A DNA stretch of 64,000 bases from Faecalicatena_A orotica. Lineage in GTDB: Bacteria > Bacillota > Clostridia > Lachnospirales > Lachnospiraceae. Shown piece by piece: positions 42,942-52,114 of the stretch. The notes under the pieces are model-generated. The model did no database searches. It was not told the DNA's origin and was given only the letters and a program-made list of their open reading frames with translations. The stretch lies in NCBI RefSeq assembly GCF_040545875.1, contig NZ_JBEPMR010000004.1. The stretch is one strand, 5' to 3'. Made by a program: the position numbers and the translations under genes. How positions within the stretch are numbered: the first letter of the stretch is position 1; each line of letters starts with the position of its first letter.

Positions 42942-45476
42942 TTAAGAGGAACATACCTCGCACTCCTCAACTTCAAGGCTTCTGGACCTGATATAATAAA
43001 TCGTCTTCACGCCTTCCTCCCAGGCCAGAAGGTACAAATCCAGCACGCCCCGGAAGGTGTATTCATTCGTAATATAAAGGTTCATGCTCTGTGCCTGATC
43101 AATATGCCGCTGCCGGATTCCGCATGCACGGACGGACCACGTCTGGTCGATCAGGTGTGCATTCTTATAATACCAGAATGTTTCCATCGAAAGCTCCGGT
43201 GCAACCCTCGGCATCAGGCCGTTTTTCTTCTCCTCAAGGAAATACCGGTTCATAATCGGGTCAAGCCCTGCGGTTGTCCCGGCTATGATGCTCGTACTGC
43301 TTGTGGGGGCAGTCGCCAGAAGATAGCCGTTGCGCAGTCCCTGTGCGGCAACTTTCTGGGCAAGCTGTTTCCATCTGTCATCTGTCAGATTCCTCTGGCG
43401 GAAGTATTCGCCCGTCTGCCACGCGCTCCCTTCAAAATATTCATAGCTTCCCTTTTCTTCTGCAATATTGGTGCTTGCCAGAACTGCCGCATAGTGAATA
43501 TCGGAAAATACCTTTTCCACAAAATCCAGATGCTCCTGACTCTCCCACTTAATACCGTGCTTTGCAAGCATATGATGATACCCGCTTACCCCCAGACCTA
43601 CAGGGCGGTATTTATGGTTGTTAATCTTTGCATAGGGTACCGGGAAAAAGTTCAGGTCAATGACATTATCCAGTGCGCGCACGGCGCTTTCCGTAAGATA
43701 AGACAACTCCTCGAAATTCTCAACCTGAATATTTCCAAGGGACAGGCTCGCAAGATTGCATACAACGAACTCTCCCGGCTTTGTTACCGTCACAACAACC
43801 TTCTCTCCGTCCACCTCCTGTGTGGTCTGTTCCACCAGTTCGATGGCGCTCATATTCTGTGCAATCTCCGTACACAGGTTGCTGCAGTAAATGATTCCTT
43901 TATGGCTGTTTGGATTTGCACGGTTTACATGGTCCCGGTTAAACGCAAACGGCGTCCCTGTCTCAACCGCACTCCGGATAATCAGACGCAGGATATCCTT
44001 GATCGGAATGACACGCTTCTTGATCCGCTCATCCCGCACACAGTCCAGATATTTTTCCTCCCATTCTTCCCCAAAAGAATCTTCGAGGGCATATCCTTTC
44101 ACTGTCAGAATGTCGTGGGGGCACATCAGGTACCAGTCTCCGTCTATGTGTTCCTTTGCCTGTTTCCAGAAATAGTCTGGATAGCAGACCGCGGGGAATA
44201 CATCGTGGGCTTTCATTCTCTCATCCCCGTTGTTCGTCCTGAGACTTAAGAATTCCGGCAGGTCCCGGTGCCATACATCCAGATAAACGGCAACCGCACC
44301 CTGACGGACCCCGAGCTGGTCCACGGCAACGGCCGTATCATTTGCCAGCCGGATCCAGCGGATTACACCGCCTGCTGCCCCTTCAAAACCGCGGATGGCA
44401 CTGCCGCTCGCACGCACTTTTCCAAAATACATCCCCATACCGCCGCCGAATTTGCTGACCTTTGCAAAATTATCAATGCTTCGGTAGATCCCGTCCAGAC
44501 TATCCGGCACCGTATCAATAAAGCAGGAGGAAAGCTGGTGGTAAGGCTTTCTCGCATTTGAAAGTGTGGGCGTTGCCATTGTCACCTTCAGCGTACTCAG
44601 CATATCGTAGAAGCGATGCACCCAGCCGCTTCTTTTATTCGTTTCTTTCATTGCAAGATGCATGGCAATCCCCATGAACATCTCCTGCGGCGTCTCAAGA
44701 GGCGAACCCTTTCTGTTCGAAATCACATAGCGTCCAAGAAGCAGGTCCAGCCCTGAGTAAGTAAACAGGTCATTTCTGCGTGGGTCAATCCATGACTCGA
44801 ATTCATCAATCTCTTCTTTTGAATAGCTTTTCAGGATGTAACTTCCATACAGACCTTCTTCCGTCAGCCAGCTGATCTTCTCATAAAAACTGTTTATATT
44901 GGCTGTTTCCATTGCCTCCGCCAGTGACAGGTCAAACTGGAGCATCCGGAATCTTGCCGCTATCATCTCCCATTTCGGCGCATCCTGTGTCGTGAGCTCC
45001 ACCGCCGCTTTCATCAGGACTGCCAGCATTTCCTTCCCGGAAAGCCCCGGGCTTAAAAATGCCTGAAACCTTGCATTCAGCCTGTCCAGATCATACTCTT
45101 CCTGTGGGAACTCCTTCTGAATCCCTGCCAGCACCCCGGCCAGACGCGGCATATCCTGAAACCTTGCTTCTATCCTGAATCTGGATTCCCTGCGCCTTGT
45201 GCGCTCCTCACGATATAGGATATAGCTTTTCATTTCCTTATAGTAGTTCCCCTCCATCAGAGTCTGCTCCGCCATATCCTGAATCTCTTCTACAGAAAGT
45301 ATCTTTTCCCCCGAAATCACCTGTGCCGGAAACTTTTCCTCAATACCGGTTAATATCCTCTTCTTTTCCTCTTCCGTAATCTCAGAGCCAACACTCGCAA
45401 ATGCGCGTCCTATTGCAGCCTTGATTTTTTCCGGGCAGTAAGTCTCCCCTGTTCCGTCTCTCTTACATATCTTCAT
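42942..45476 (-). CDS. nrdA: Class I ribonucleotide reductase, large subunit
   Basis: 844 aa. An N-terminal ATP-cone (about 1-95) gives allosteric control. The catalytic site is seen in LSSCFID, CSNLCTEIA (N, C, E) and VVCNLASLSLG, and the radical-path tyrosines in KTIYYIRS. The C-terminal CEVC (C839, C842) is the dithiol that accepts electrons from thioredoxin or glutaredoxin. The reaction is NDP to dNDP. Class I reductase is notable in a lineage of anaerobes. The beta gene follows after 25 bases. Long opposite-strand frames across this gene are shadows. Confidence 0.93.
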   Translation of the reverse strand: MKICKRDGTGETYCPEKIKAAIGRAFASVGSEITEEEKKRILTGIEEKFPAQVISGEKILSVEEIQDMAEQTLMEGNYYKEMKSYILYREERTRRRESRFRIEARFQDMPRLAGVLAGIQKEFPQEEYDLDRLNARFQAFLSPGLSGKEMLAVLMKAAVELTTQDAPKWEMIAARFRMLQFDLSLAEAMETANINSFYEKISWLTEEGLYGSYILKSYSKEEIDEFESWIDPRRNDLFTYSGLDLLLGRYVISNRKGSPLETPQEMFMGIAMHLAMKETNKRSGWVHRFYDMLSTLKVTMATPTLSNARKPYHQLSSCFIDTVPDSLDGIYRSIDNFAKVSKFGGGMGMYFGKVRASGSAIRGFEGAAGGVIRWIRLANDTAVAVDQLGVRQGAVAVYLDVWHRDLPEFLSLRTNNGDERMKAHDVFPAVCYPDYFWKQAKEHIDGDWYLMCPHDILTVKGYALEDSFGEEWEEKYLDCVRDERIKKRVIPIKDILRLIIRSAVETGTPFAFNRDHVNRANPNSHKGIIYCSNLCTEIAQNMSAIELVEQTTQEVDGEKVVVTVTKPGEFVVCNLASLSLGNIQVENFEELSYLTESAVRALDNVIDLNFFPVPYAKINNHKYRPVGLGVSGYHHMLAKHGIKWESQEHLDFVEKVFSDIHYAAVLASTNIAEEKGSYEYFEGSAWQTGEYFRQRNLTDDRWKQLAQKVAAQGLRNGYLLATAPTSSTSIIAGTTAGLDPIMNRYFLEEKKNGLMPRVAPELSMETFWYYKNAHLIDQTWSVRACGIRQRHIDQAQSMNLYITNEYTFRGVLDLYLLAWEEGVKTIYYIRSRSLEVEECEVCSS

Positions 45477-45510
45477 ACTCTATATACGCCTTTCATACCA
45501 TTTATTGTAG

Positions 45511-45542
45511 TGTACAAAATATATTACCACAATATATGGTGA
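45511..45542. promoter_or_regulatory. Possible paired NrdR boxes upstream of nrdA
   Basis: ACCACAATATATGGTGA (45526-45542) and TGTACAAAATATATTAC (45511-45527) resemble the NrdR consensus acaCwATATaTwGtgt, about 16-21 bases apart and 35-65 bases upstream of the nrdA start. The match of the second is weak. Confidence 0.4.
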
Positions 45543-45579
45543 TATTCAATCCCTACCGTATTGATATATCAGAATAATC

Positions 45580-45631
45580 AAAAAAGGCCTCCGCAGTCAA
45601 CATCTTCGTTGTTTTTCAGTGGAAGGCCTTT
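45580..45631 (-). terminator. Terminator of the arabinoside operon
   Basis: AAAGGCCTCC and GGAAGGCCTTT form a stem with a long loop, and on the minus strand it ends in TTTTTT. It follows the GH43 gene by 8 bases. Confidence 0.8.
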
Positions 45632-45638
45632 GTAAGGT

Positions 45639-46619
45639 TTATTTTAAATACTTGTTTTTTAAATCGAATACCGGATCACCGTTTTCGTTCCATTCTACAT
45701 CAATCATCATAGTATGGCGGTTAGGGTCATACAACGGATCACCTGTAATCTCATCATAACAGCGGGCATGGAATACGCAGATATCTTTTGTCCCATCTTC
45801 TGATTTTACAAATGAATTATGTCCCGGACCAAATATGCCTTTTTCTCTGTCTGTAGCTAAAACCGGGCATTTACATTTCACCCAGTTATTAGGGTCAAGA
45901 ATATCTTCACCCTCACGAATAGACAACATCCCCATGCAGTATGCTTCACCAGTACTGCTGGCAGAATAAGTCAGGTAAATTGTGTGGCCGTGCTTCAGGA
46001 CCGCGGGGCCTTCATTTACCCAGAACCCAATCCGTTCCCATGAATAATCCGGTGACGAAAGCAGTACCTGCGCTGTCGAAAGCTTATCGGGCCGTTCCAG
46101 CCGTGCGATATATAAGTTGGAAATCTTTTTCCCTGCCCCTGTTTTTTCGGCCCAAATATAATAATATTCTCCGTTATATTCCATGACCGTTGCATCCAGC
46201 GAAAAATCCTGAAATGAAAATTCATCCCCATCTGCTGCCTGCATCTTTCCCAGTTCTCTCCATTCATCCTGAAACGGGTCATTTCCCTGGCATTCCAGCA
46301 CATATGGCCTGATGGCCCAGATATCATTAATATCTCCTGCTGCATAATAAATATACCATTTCCCCCATAAATAGTGGAGTTCAGGCGCCCAGATATGGAA
46401 GCTCTGCTCTCCTGATGGATGCTTTCTCCATAAAACCTTTTCCTCTGCACCTGCTAAATCTCCTATCTTGTCTGCCCTTCTCAAAATAATTCTGTCATAT
46501 TCCGGCACAGACGCAGTAAAATAATATATCCCGTCAGAATATCCAGAAATGTGGGGATCTGCCCTGTTTGGTATAAACGGTCTGTTATATAATGTAGTTA
46601 CATAATGGTCTCTATTCAT
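45639..46619 (-). CDS. GH43 family glycosidase, likely alpha-L-arabinofuranosidase
   Basis: 326 aa, five-bladed beta-propeller. The GH43 catalytic triad is seen in ADPHIS (Asp base), FSLDATVME (pKa-modulating Asp) and VNEGPAVL (Glu acid). No signal peptide. Its start overlaps the GH51 gene by 8 bases, so translation is coupled. With GH51 and the ABC importer it should remove arabinose or xylose from imported oligosaccharides. Subfamily (arabinofuranosidase versus xylosidase) is inferred from neighbours. Confidence 0.88.
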   Translation of the reverse strand: MNRDHYVTTLYNRPFIPNRADPHISGYSDGIYYFTASVPEYDRIILRRADKIGDLAGAEEKVLWRKHPSGEQSFHIWAPELHYLWGKWYIYYAAGDINDIWAIRPYVLECQGNDPFQDEWRELGKMQAADGDEFSFQDFSLDATVMEYNGEYYYIWAEKTGAGKKISNLYIARLERPDKLSTAQVLLSSPDYSWERIGFWVNEGPAVLKHGHTIYLTYSASSTGEAYCMGMLSIREGEDILDPNNWVKCKCPVLATDREKGIFGPGHNSFVKSEDGTKDICVFHARCYDEITGDPLYDPNRHTMMIDVEWNENGDPVFDLKNKYLK

Positions 46620-48129
46620 TGCTCTTCACCCTAACTCTTATCATATTCCATGAATACGGCTTTAGTTTACAGTCTATCCGTGTTTTCTGTGTTCCTGTAA
46701 CCACAGCAGTATGAGGCTTTACCTTTTCATGGTCGCTCCTGTTGTCAGCCTTAATATCTTCGTGAAATAGCACGGTGTGCTCTGCCGCATGTTCTGCACA
46801 GAATCCCTGCATATCCACATGTACTTCCGCTGCTTCGTCTCTTCTGTTTACCAGATACAAGACCAATTCATCCATTTCCGCATTATGTATCACCACCTGA
46901 TCTAAATATGGAATTTCCCTGCCTTTCCCGGATAAATAGGAAGGAGCCCTCAAAACACTCTCCAACAGGGTTCCCCTGCCGTATTTTGACATATAAGAAA
47001 ACGGATAAAAAATCGGCTGCACCCAGACTTCGGCTCCGGGCTCTGTCATAATGGCCGCACTAATATTCGTAAGCAAAGACTGACATGCCGCCTTTACTCT
47101 CCCGCTGTTTTTTATCATTGCCATCAGCATACTCGCAAACAGCAGTGAGTCCTCCATCGTATAGATCTGTTCACTAAAGGCAGGGGCAGTCTCCCAGTCT
47201 CTGGACGCGACTGAACCGGCTACATCTTCGCCCGGAATCTCCCATACGCCCCATTCGTCAAAGCAGATATCTATCTTTTTACCAGACCGCTTCTTGCTCT
47301 TTACCGTATCGCATATACCAATTACTGTCTGAATGTAGTCTTCCATCTCCACAGACTGTGAAAGGAACTCTTCGGTCCCTTTCTCCTGCCCTCCGTAGTA
47401 TTGGTGCAGAGAAATGTAATCTGCAAATTCATATGTATATTCCAATACAATTCGCTCCCAGTCCGTATAGGTCGCCACATCCGTTGATGAACTGCCGCAT
47501 ACGACCGTTTTTATGTTTTCGTCCAGTGATTTCATTGCATGAGCGGTCTGTGCAGCCAGTTTTCCATAGTCTTCGGGTGTCTTATGCCCAATCTGCCAGA
47601 TGCCGTCCATCTCATTTCCCAGACACCATATCGGAATTCCATACGGTGTCTCATGACCATTCTCACATCTAAAGTCACTGTATGCTGTTCCAACCGGCAG
47701 ATTACAGTATTCCAGCAGGGAGACTGCGTTTTCGACGCCCCGGGTTCCCAGATTAACCGCAAATACCGGTACAATCTCTGCCTTTTTTGACCATTGTACA
47801 AATTCATCTGTACCGAACTGGTTTGTCTCTATGGATTTCCATGCCAGTTCTCTGCGCCTCGGACGGTCTTCCTTTTTTCCCACACCGTCCCTCCAGTCAT
47901 AGCAGGATACAAAATTGCCTCCGGGGTATCTGACACAGGTAACCCCCATCTCCTTTACCTTCTCAATCACATCTTTGCGGAATCCATCCTCATCCGCCTC
48001 CTGATGTCCCGGTTCATAAATACCACTGTACACGACCCTTCCCATATGCTCTACAAATGAACCATATATGAGGGGACTGATTTCCGACTTTCGGAAATCC
48101 CTGTTTATAATCAATTCAGCCTTATACAT
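46612..48129 (-). CDS. GH51 alpha-N-arabinofuranosidase
   Basis: 505 aa, the usual cytoplasmic GH51 length. The (beta/alpha)8 barrel contains YPGGNFVSCYDW, LGNEMDG (acid/base Glu) and CFDEWGVW (nucleophile Glu), and a C-terminal beta domain follows. It releases L-arabinose from arabinan or arabinoxylan fragments with retention. It is the fourth gene of the arabinoside operon, 10 bases after a permease gene. Confidence 0.92.
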   Translation of the reverse strand: MYKAELIINRDFRKSEISPLIYGSFVEHMGRVVYSGIYEPGHQEADEDGFRKDVIEKVKEMGVTCVRYPGGNFVSCYDWRDGVGKKEDRPRRRELAWKSIETNQFGTDEFVQWSKKAEIVPVFAVNLGTRGVENAVSLLEYCNLPVGTAYSDFRCENGHETPYGIPIWCLGNEMDGIWQIGHKTPEDYGKLAAQTAHAMKSLDENIKTVVCGSSSTDVATYTDWERIVLEYTYEFADYISLHQYYGGQEKGTEEFLSQSVEMEDYIQTVIGICDTVKSKKRSGKKIDICFDEWGVWEIPGEDVAGSVASRDWETAPAFSEQIYTMEDSLLFASMLMAMIKNSGRVKAACQSLLTNISAAIMTEPGAEVWVQPIFYPFSYMSKYGRGTLLESVLRAPSYLSGKGREIPYLDQVVIHNAEMDELVLYLVNRRDEAAEVHVDMQGFCAEHAAEHTVLFHEDIKADNRSDHEKVKPHTAVVTGTQKTRIDCKLKPYSWNMIRVRVKSNE

Positions 48130-48139
48130 ACTCTCTTTT

Positions 48140-48967
48140 CTACTCCTTCACTCCTGATGTGGCAATTCCTTCAATGAAAAATCTTTGCCCGAATAAGAAC
48201 AGCAGCAGCAGCGGACAGATAGAAATAACCGTCGCCGCCAGTGTCGGACCGTATTTGATGGAGTTACTTCCCACAAGCACTGCCAGTCCGGCGGATAATG
48301 TTCTGTTCTCAACGGAGCTCGTCAGCATCATCGGGTATAAAAGATCATTCCAGTTATTCATGAAATGATAGATTCCCAGACTAATCAATGCCGGTTTTGA
48401 CAACGGTATTACAATGCGCCTGTAAATCTGCAGATTGTTCAGCCCGTCTATCCTTGCCGCCTCTTCTAAAGACTTAGGAATCCGCGAAAAGAACGAGGTC
48501 AGCATATAAATACCATAGGCCCCGGATGCTCTCGGAAGAATAAGCCCCAGCAGGGTATCAAGTATCCCGAGCCTGTATTCTTCTATGTAGAGCGGGATCA
48601 TAATAATCTGGAACGGTACCATCATGGTCAGCAGGATGATCGTGAACAGCACCTTTTTTCCTTTGAACTCCATTCTTGCAAACGCATATGCGGCCAGAGA
48701 ATCGAACAACAGACTGATTACTGTTACACTTCCCGCAAAAACAACCGTATTCTTCAGCATACTCAGTATCGGTATTGCCTCAACCACGTATTCATACTGG
48801 ACAGTAAGCCATTCCTTCGGAAGGAATGCGGGCGGCCATCTGATAACATCTGCATCGGATTTAAAAGACGATACTATCAGCCATACCAGCGGAACGAACA
48901 CAATAAGGGCAACGAGGCATAAAATAATACTGCCCGCTATACTGAATATCTTCCCTCTCTTTTTCAT
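48140..48967 (-). CDS. Carbohydrate ABC transporter permease (MalG type)
   Basis: 275 aa with six membrane helices and the EAA loop EEAARIDGLNNLQIYRRIVIPLSKPAL, which docks the ATPase. It overlaps the companion permease by 4 bases (ATGA). No ATPase gene is in the operon, so a shared MsmK/MsiK-type ATPase encoded elsewhere is expected, as is common in Firmicutes. Confidence 0.92.
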   Translation of the reverse strand: MKKRGKIFSIAGSIILCLVALIVFVPLVWLIVSSFKSDADVIRWPPAFLPKEWLTVQYEYVVEAIPILSMLKNTVVFAGSVTVISLLFDSLAAYAFARMEFKGKKVLFTIILLTMMVPFQIIMIPLYIEEYRLGILDTLLGLILPRASGAYGIYMLTSFFSRIPKSLEEAARIDGLNNLQIYRRIVIPLSKPALISLGIYHFMNNWNDLLYPMMLTSSVENRTLSAGLAVLVGSNSIKYGPTLAATVISICPLLLLFLFGQRFFIEGIATSGVKE

Positions 48968-49857
48968 GCCTGCTCCTCCTTTCTTCCGATGTATTTCCTC
49001 ATGCAGATTGTAATAATTGCAATGATTATGAACAGATATACCGAGATCGCCGATGCATATCCCAGGTCATGCTCTGTCCTGAAGCCTCTGTCATAAATAT
49101 AGCTCACCAGTGTTTCCGTCTTATGCTGCGGTCCGCCTCCGGTCATAACATATATCTGGTCAAATGCCTGAAATGCAAGGATAAAGGTCGTAACCGCACA
49201 GAACCCTATAGTCTGCTTTATAGAAGGAACCGTGATATACATAAACTTCTTCAGTCCGGTTGCACCATCCAGATCTGCCGCCTCATATAATGAGTACGGA
49301 ATATCCAGAGTCGCAGCGGTTATGATCGTCAGTGTGTAGCCAAAATTCCTCCAGACAGTGACCATAACAATAACCGCCATCGCGTATGTAGGATTGGACA
49401 TCAGGTTCGGCATGATAACCCCTGCTTTTTTGAGAAGGTACGCAAGCATCCCCGAATTGGAATTCAAGAGCATGGACCATAATATACTGATTGCAGTCAT
49501 GGAACATACATACGGGATATAGAAAGATGCCCTCAGGAACTTATGTAGTTTAGTATTTTTCTGCATAAACATAGTCAGAATTAATGCCAGCAATATCTGT
49601 ACCGGAACTTCTATCACCGTAAAAACGAGTGTATTTTTTGTCGCATTCAATACACGGGCATCCTGAAACATTTTCAGGTAATTATCCAATCCTGCAAAGG
49701 AAATGCCATTCATATACAGGTCCATATTCATAAGGCTTATTATGAATGCAGAAATCAGTGGAACAAATACAAAAACAGTCAGAACAATCATGGATGGAAG
49801 AATGAACAAATATGCCGTCTTCTGATTTTTGCCTCCTGCTTTTCTTGTCTTCTCCAT
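48964..49857 (-). CDS. Carbohydrate ABC transporter permease (MalF type)
   Basis: 297 aa with six membrane helices and the EAA loop YEAADLDGATGLKKFMYITVPSIKQ. ATG 49857 has GAAAGGAG. It is second in the operon after the binding protein, from which it is separated by a strong hairpin. With 48140-48967 it forms the pore for oligosaccharides bound by 49918-51186. Confidence 0.92.
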   Translation of the reverse strand: MEKTRKAGGKNQKTAYLFILPSMIVLTVFVFVPLISAFIISLMNMDLYMNGISFAGLDNYLKMFQDARVLNATKNTLVFTVIEVPVQILLALILTMFMQKNTKLHKFLRASFYIPYVCSMTAISILWSMLLNSNSGMLAYLLKKAGVIMPNLMSNPTYAMAVIVMVTVWRNFGYTLTIITAATLDIPYSLYEAADLDGATGLKKFMYITVPSIKQTIGFCAVTTFILAFQAFDQIYVMTGGGPQHKTETLVSYIYDRGFRTEHDLGYASAISVYLFIIIAIITICMRKYIGRKEEQA

Positions 49858-49877
49858 ATTGTTTTACTCCTTTCGCA

Positions 49878-49908
49878 GGGAAAGTCCTGACTAAATCAGG
49901 ACTTTCCC
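49878..49908 (-). other. Intercistronic hairpin between binding-protein and permease genes
   Basis: GGGAAAGTCCTGA and TCAGGACTTTCCC are perfect 13-bp arms around CTAAA, 10 bases after the binding-protein stop. Without a T tract it is more likely an RNA-stability element that keeps the binding-protein message more abundant than the rest of the operon. Confidence 0.7.
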
Positions 49909-49917
49909 AAACGCCTG

Positions 49918-51186
49918 TTATTTTGAAACAATCTCATCCAGTCTTCCTGCTGCATCCTGAACTTCAGTCTTCACATCAGCTCCCATCAGGATATTCTCCA
50001 TCATAGGTTTCATGACGTCATTATCAATCTGTGTTCCATATTCATAACCGAGATGCCAGTCTCTTCCTATGGAAGACGCCTCTGAAACACTGTTGAGTAT
50101 TTCATTAGACTTAATGTCCTCATCCTCAAGCAGGGAGTAAGACCATACTGGGAATCCGTTGCGTACGGACCATTCTTTCAGTACATCATCTGTCAGCCAG
50201 TATGACATGAATTTGTAGACAGCCTTTTTTGATGCATCGTCTGCTCCTTTTGGAATCATATATGAGCAGCCGCCTTCTGCGGAATATGCTCCTTCACTTC
50301 CGGAAGGCATGGCAGCGATACCATAATTCATGCCGAGATCATTCAGCACATTAATATTCCACGGGCCAGCAAGACACATGCCGATCTGTCCTGACTGGAA
50401 CATCGTATCAGCCTCTGCAGATGTCAGACCATCCGGTGATACACCGGCTTTCTTCAGTTCCTGAAGCCAGGTAAGTGTCTCCACATTTGTATCAGAGTTT
50501 AAAAGATTTTCGTTGGTTGCCGTATTAATAACATCTCCGCCGTTCCCCCACAGATATTGCACATAGTACCCGAAATCAGAAGGAATCGCCAAACCGTATT
50601 TACCTTCATCTGCGCTGGTCAGTGCCTTCGCACACTCTTCCAGTTCAGCAAACGTAGACGGCGGTGCATCCGGGTTTAATCCTGCATCACTGAACATGTC
50701 TTTGTTGTAGTATAAATACTGCAGGTTATACTGCATCGGTACGCCGTATAATTTGTCCCCGACATATGATTTTGCCACAACATTTTCATAATAGTTATCT
50801 TCATTTGTTCCGGTTGTGTCCCAGAAATCACTAATATCTTCGAGAGAATCGTTATTTACATATTCCTGTATATACTCGATTCCTACTAAGACAAATGATG
50901 GTGCTGTACCTGTCGATATGGCTGCCGGCAGCTTTGACTGAAGTGTATCGTTGTCCATAATATCGACTTCTACAGTAATCCCGTCTTTATTTGTCTCATT
51001 ATAGTCTTTGATAATTTCTTTTAGCACATCTCCGTCAGATCCTGTGAATACAGTCCACAGCGACAGTTTTGTTTCATCTGTGTTTTTGCTTTCGTCTTTT
51101 TTTGCCTCCTGCTTTGAACAACCAGCAAACAAAGAACACACCATAGCAGATGCCAATAAGATACTTCCGATTTTCTTAAACTTCAT
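49918..51186 (-). CDS. Extracellular sugar-binding lipoprotein of an ABC importer
   Basis: 422 aa, ATG 51186 with AGGAGG. Signal sequence and lipobox LFAGC (Cys22) anchor it outside the membrane. The body is a SBP_bac_1-type two-lobe fold (LSLWTVFTGSDGDVLKEIIKDYNETN, TAPSFVLVGIEYI, KGADDASKKAVYKFMSYWLTDD). From the downstream GH51 and GH43 genes the ligand is probably an arabino- or arabinoxylo-oligosaccharide. First gene of the minus-strand operon, divergent from a two-component system. Confidence 0.9.
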   Translation of the reverse strand: MKFKKIGSILLASAMVCSLFAGCSKQEAKKDESKNTDETKLSLWTVFTGSDGDVLKEIIKDYNETNKDGITVEVDIMDNDTLQSKLPAAISTGTAPSFVLVGIEYIQEYVNNDSLEDISDFWDTTGTNEDNYYENVVAKSYVGDKLYGVPMQYNLQYLYYNKDMFSDAGLNPDAPPSTFAELEECAKALTSADEGKYGLAIPSDFGYYVQYLWGNGGDVINTATNENLLNSDTNVETLTWLQELKKAGVSPDGLTSAEADTMFQSGQIGMCLAGPWNINVLNDLGMNYGIAAMPSGSEGAYSAEGGCSYMIPKGADDASKKAVYKFMSYWLTDDVLKEWSVRNGFPVWSYSLLEDEDIKSNEILNSVSEASSIGRDWHLGYEYGTQIDNDVMKPMMENILMGADVKTEVQDAAGRLDEIVSK

Positions 51187-51405
51187 AATACCATCCTCCT
51201 GTTAAATTCCTTTTTCTATCTTACTTTGTGTTTCACTTGTTAAAACGATTCTAATACAAAAAGCTTAAATTTATCTTAAAAATATCAGGTATTTTTTACA
51301 CTTTGAACTGTTTTTTATTTATTTTAATCTATTTTTTATGTTTTTTGCACAATCTATTGCTTTTCTTTTTTTTAATAGATATATTGTAATAGAGGTGATT
51401 TTAAA
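51187..51405. promoter_or_regulatory. Divergent control region of the arabinoside operon and the OmpR-type system
   Basis: 219 bases, T-rich on the plus strand. An imperfect palindrome, TTAAAACGATTCTAA, lies about 55 bases before the binding-protein gene; on the minus strand TAGAAT within it could be a -10 box. No clear -35 partner was found. No cre consensus site was found. Confidence 0.35.
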
Positions 51406-52104
51406 ATGAAAGTTTTAATTATAGAAGACACGAAGCCGCTTGCACAGACACTTGCCGATCTGGCAGGAGAGGCCGGGAATTCAGCCGACATTGCTTTCGA
51501 CGGTGACACAGGTTTGGAATACGCCAGGAGTGGATTATATGATGCAATCGTTCTGGATGTCATGCTGCCCGGTATGGACGGATTTGAAGTATTGAAGAGT
51601 ATTCGAAATGAGAAGATTAAAACGCCTGTCATGATGCTGACAGCACGAGGTGATCTCAAAGACCGCATTTATGGTCTGGACAGTGGTGCCGATTATTATC
51701 TGACGAAACCATTTGAAACAGCGGAATTTCAGGCATGTCTCCGCGCTATCATGAGAAGGCAGAGCCCTATCATAGAAGAGGACCTCCGTTTTGGCGATAT
51801 TACACTCTCAACCTCTCTCCATGAATTAAAATGCGGTGAAAAAAGCATTAAGCTGAATTCCAAGGAGTATGAACTGCTGCGTCTCCTTATGCTGAATAAC
51901 AAAAATATACTTTCCAAGGATATCATCATTAACAAAGTCTGGGGATATGATTCCGATGCCACCTACAATAACCTGGAGGCCTATATCTCTTTTCTCCGCC
52001 GTAAGCTGCATTTGTTATCATCCAATGTGACAATCTGTATTGCAAGAAAAGTAGGCTATTATCTGGATAATGGGCAAAAGTCCTCTTCCGGCCGGAATTT
52101 GTAA
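51406..52104 (+). CDS. OmpR/PhoB-family response regulator
   Basis: 232 aa. Receiver domain: IIEDTK, phosphoacceptor D51 in IVLDVMLPGMDG, T and K in MLTARG and LTKPF. The C-terminal winged helix carries LNSKEYELLRLLMLNN and NLEAYISFLRRKL. GAGGTGAT precedes ATG 51406. It is divergent from the arabinoside operon and followed by its kinase. OmpR-type systems usually handle envelope signals, so its link to the sugar operon is by position only. Confidence 0.9.
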   Translation: MKVLIIEDTKPLAQTLADLAGEAGNSADIAFDGDTGLEYARSGLYDAIVLDVMLPGMDGFEVLKSIRNEKIKTPVMMLTARGDLKDRIYGLDSGADYYLTKPFETAEFQACLRAIMRRQSPIIEEDLRFGDITLSTSLHELKCGEKSIKLNSKEYELLRLLMLNNKNILSKDIIINKVWGYDSDATYNNLEAYISFLRRKLHLLSSNVTICIARKVGYYLDNGQKSSSGRNL

Positions 52105-52114
52105 AAGGAGAAAC

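Noticed and set aside
42807..44249. A 480-codon plus-strand frame opposite the ribonucleotide reductase genes
   Set aside because: It lies wholly over strongly conserved nrdA/nrdB coding sequence on the other strand, has no ribosome-binding site and no recognisable domain; it is a shadow.
51230..51265. CcpA cre site before the arabinoside operon
   Set aside because: TTAAAACGATTCTAA resembles one loosely, but spacing to the central CG does not fit the cre consensus.
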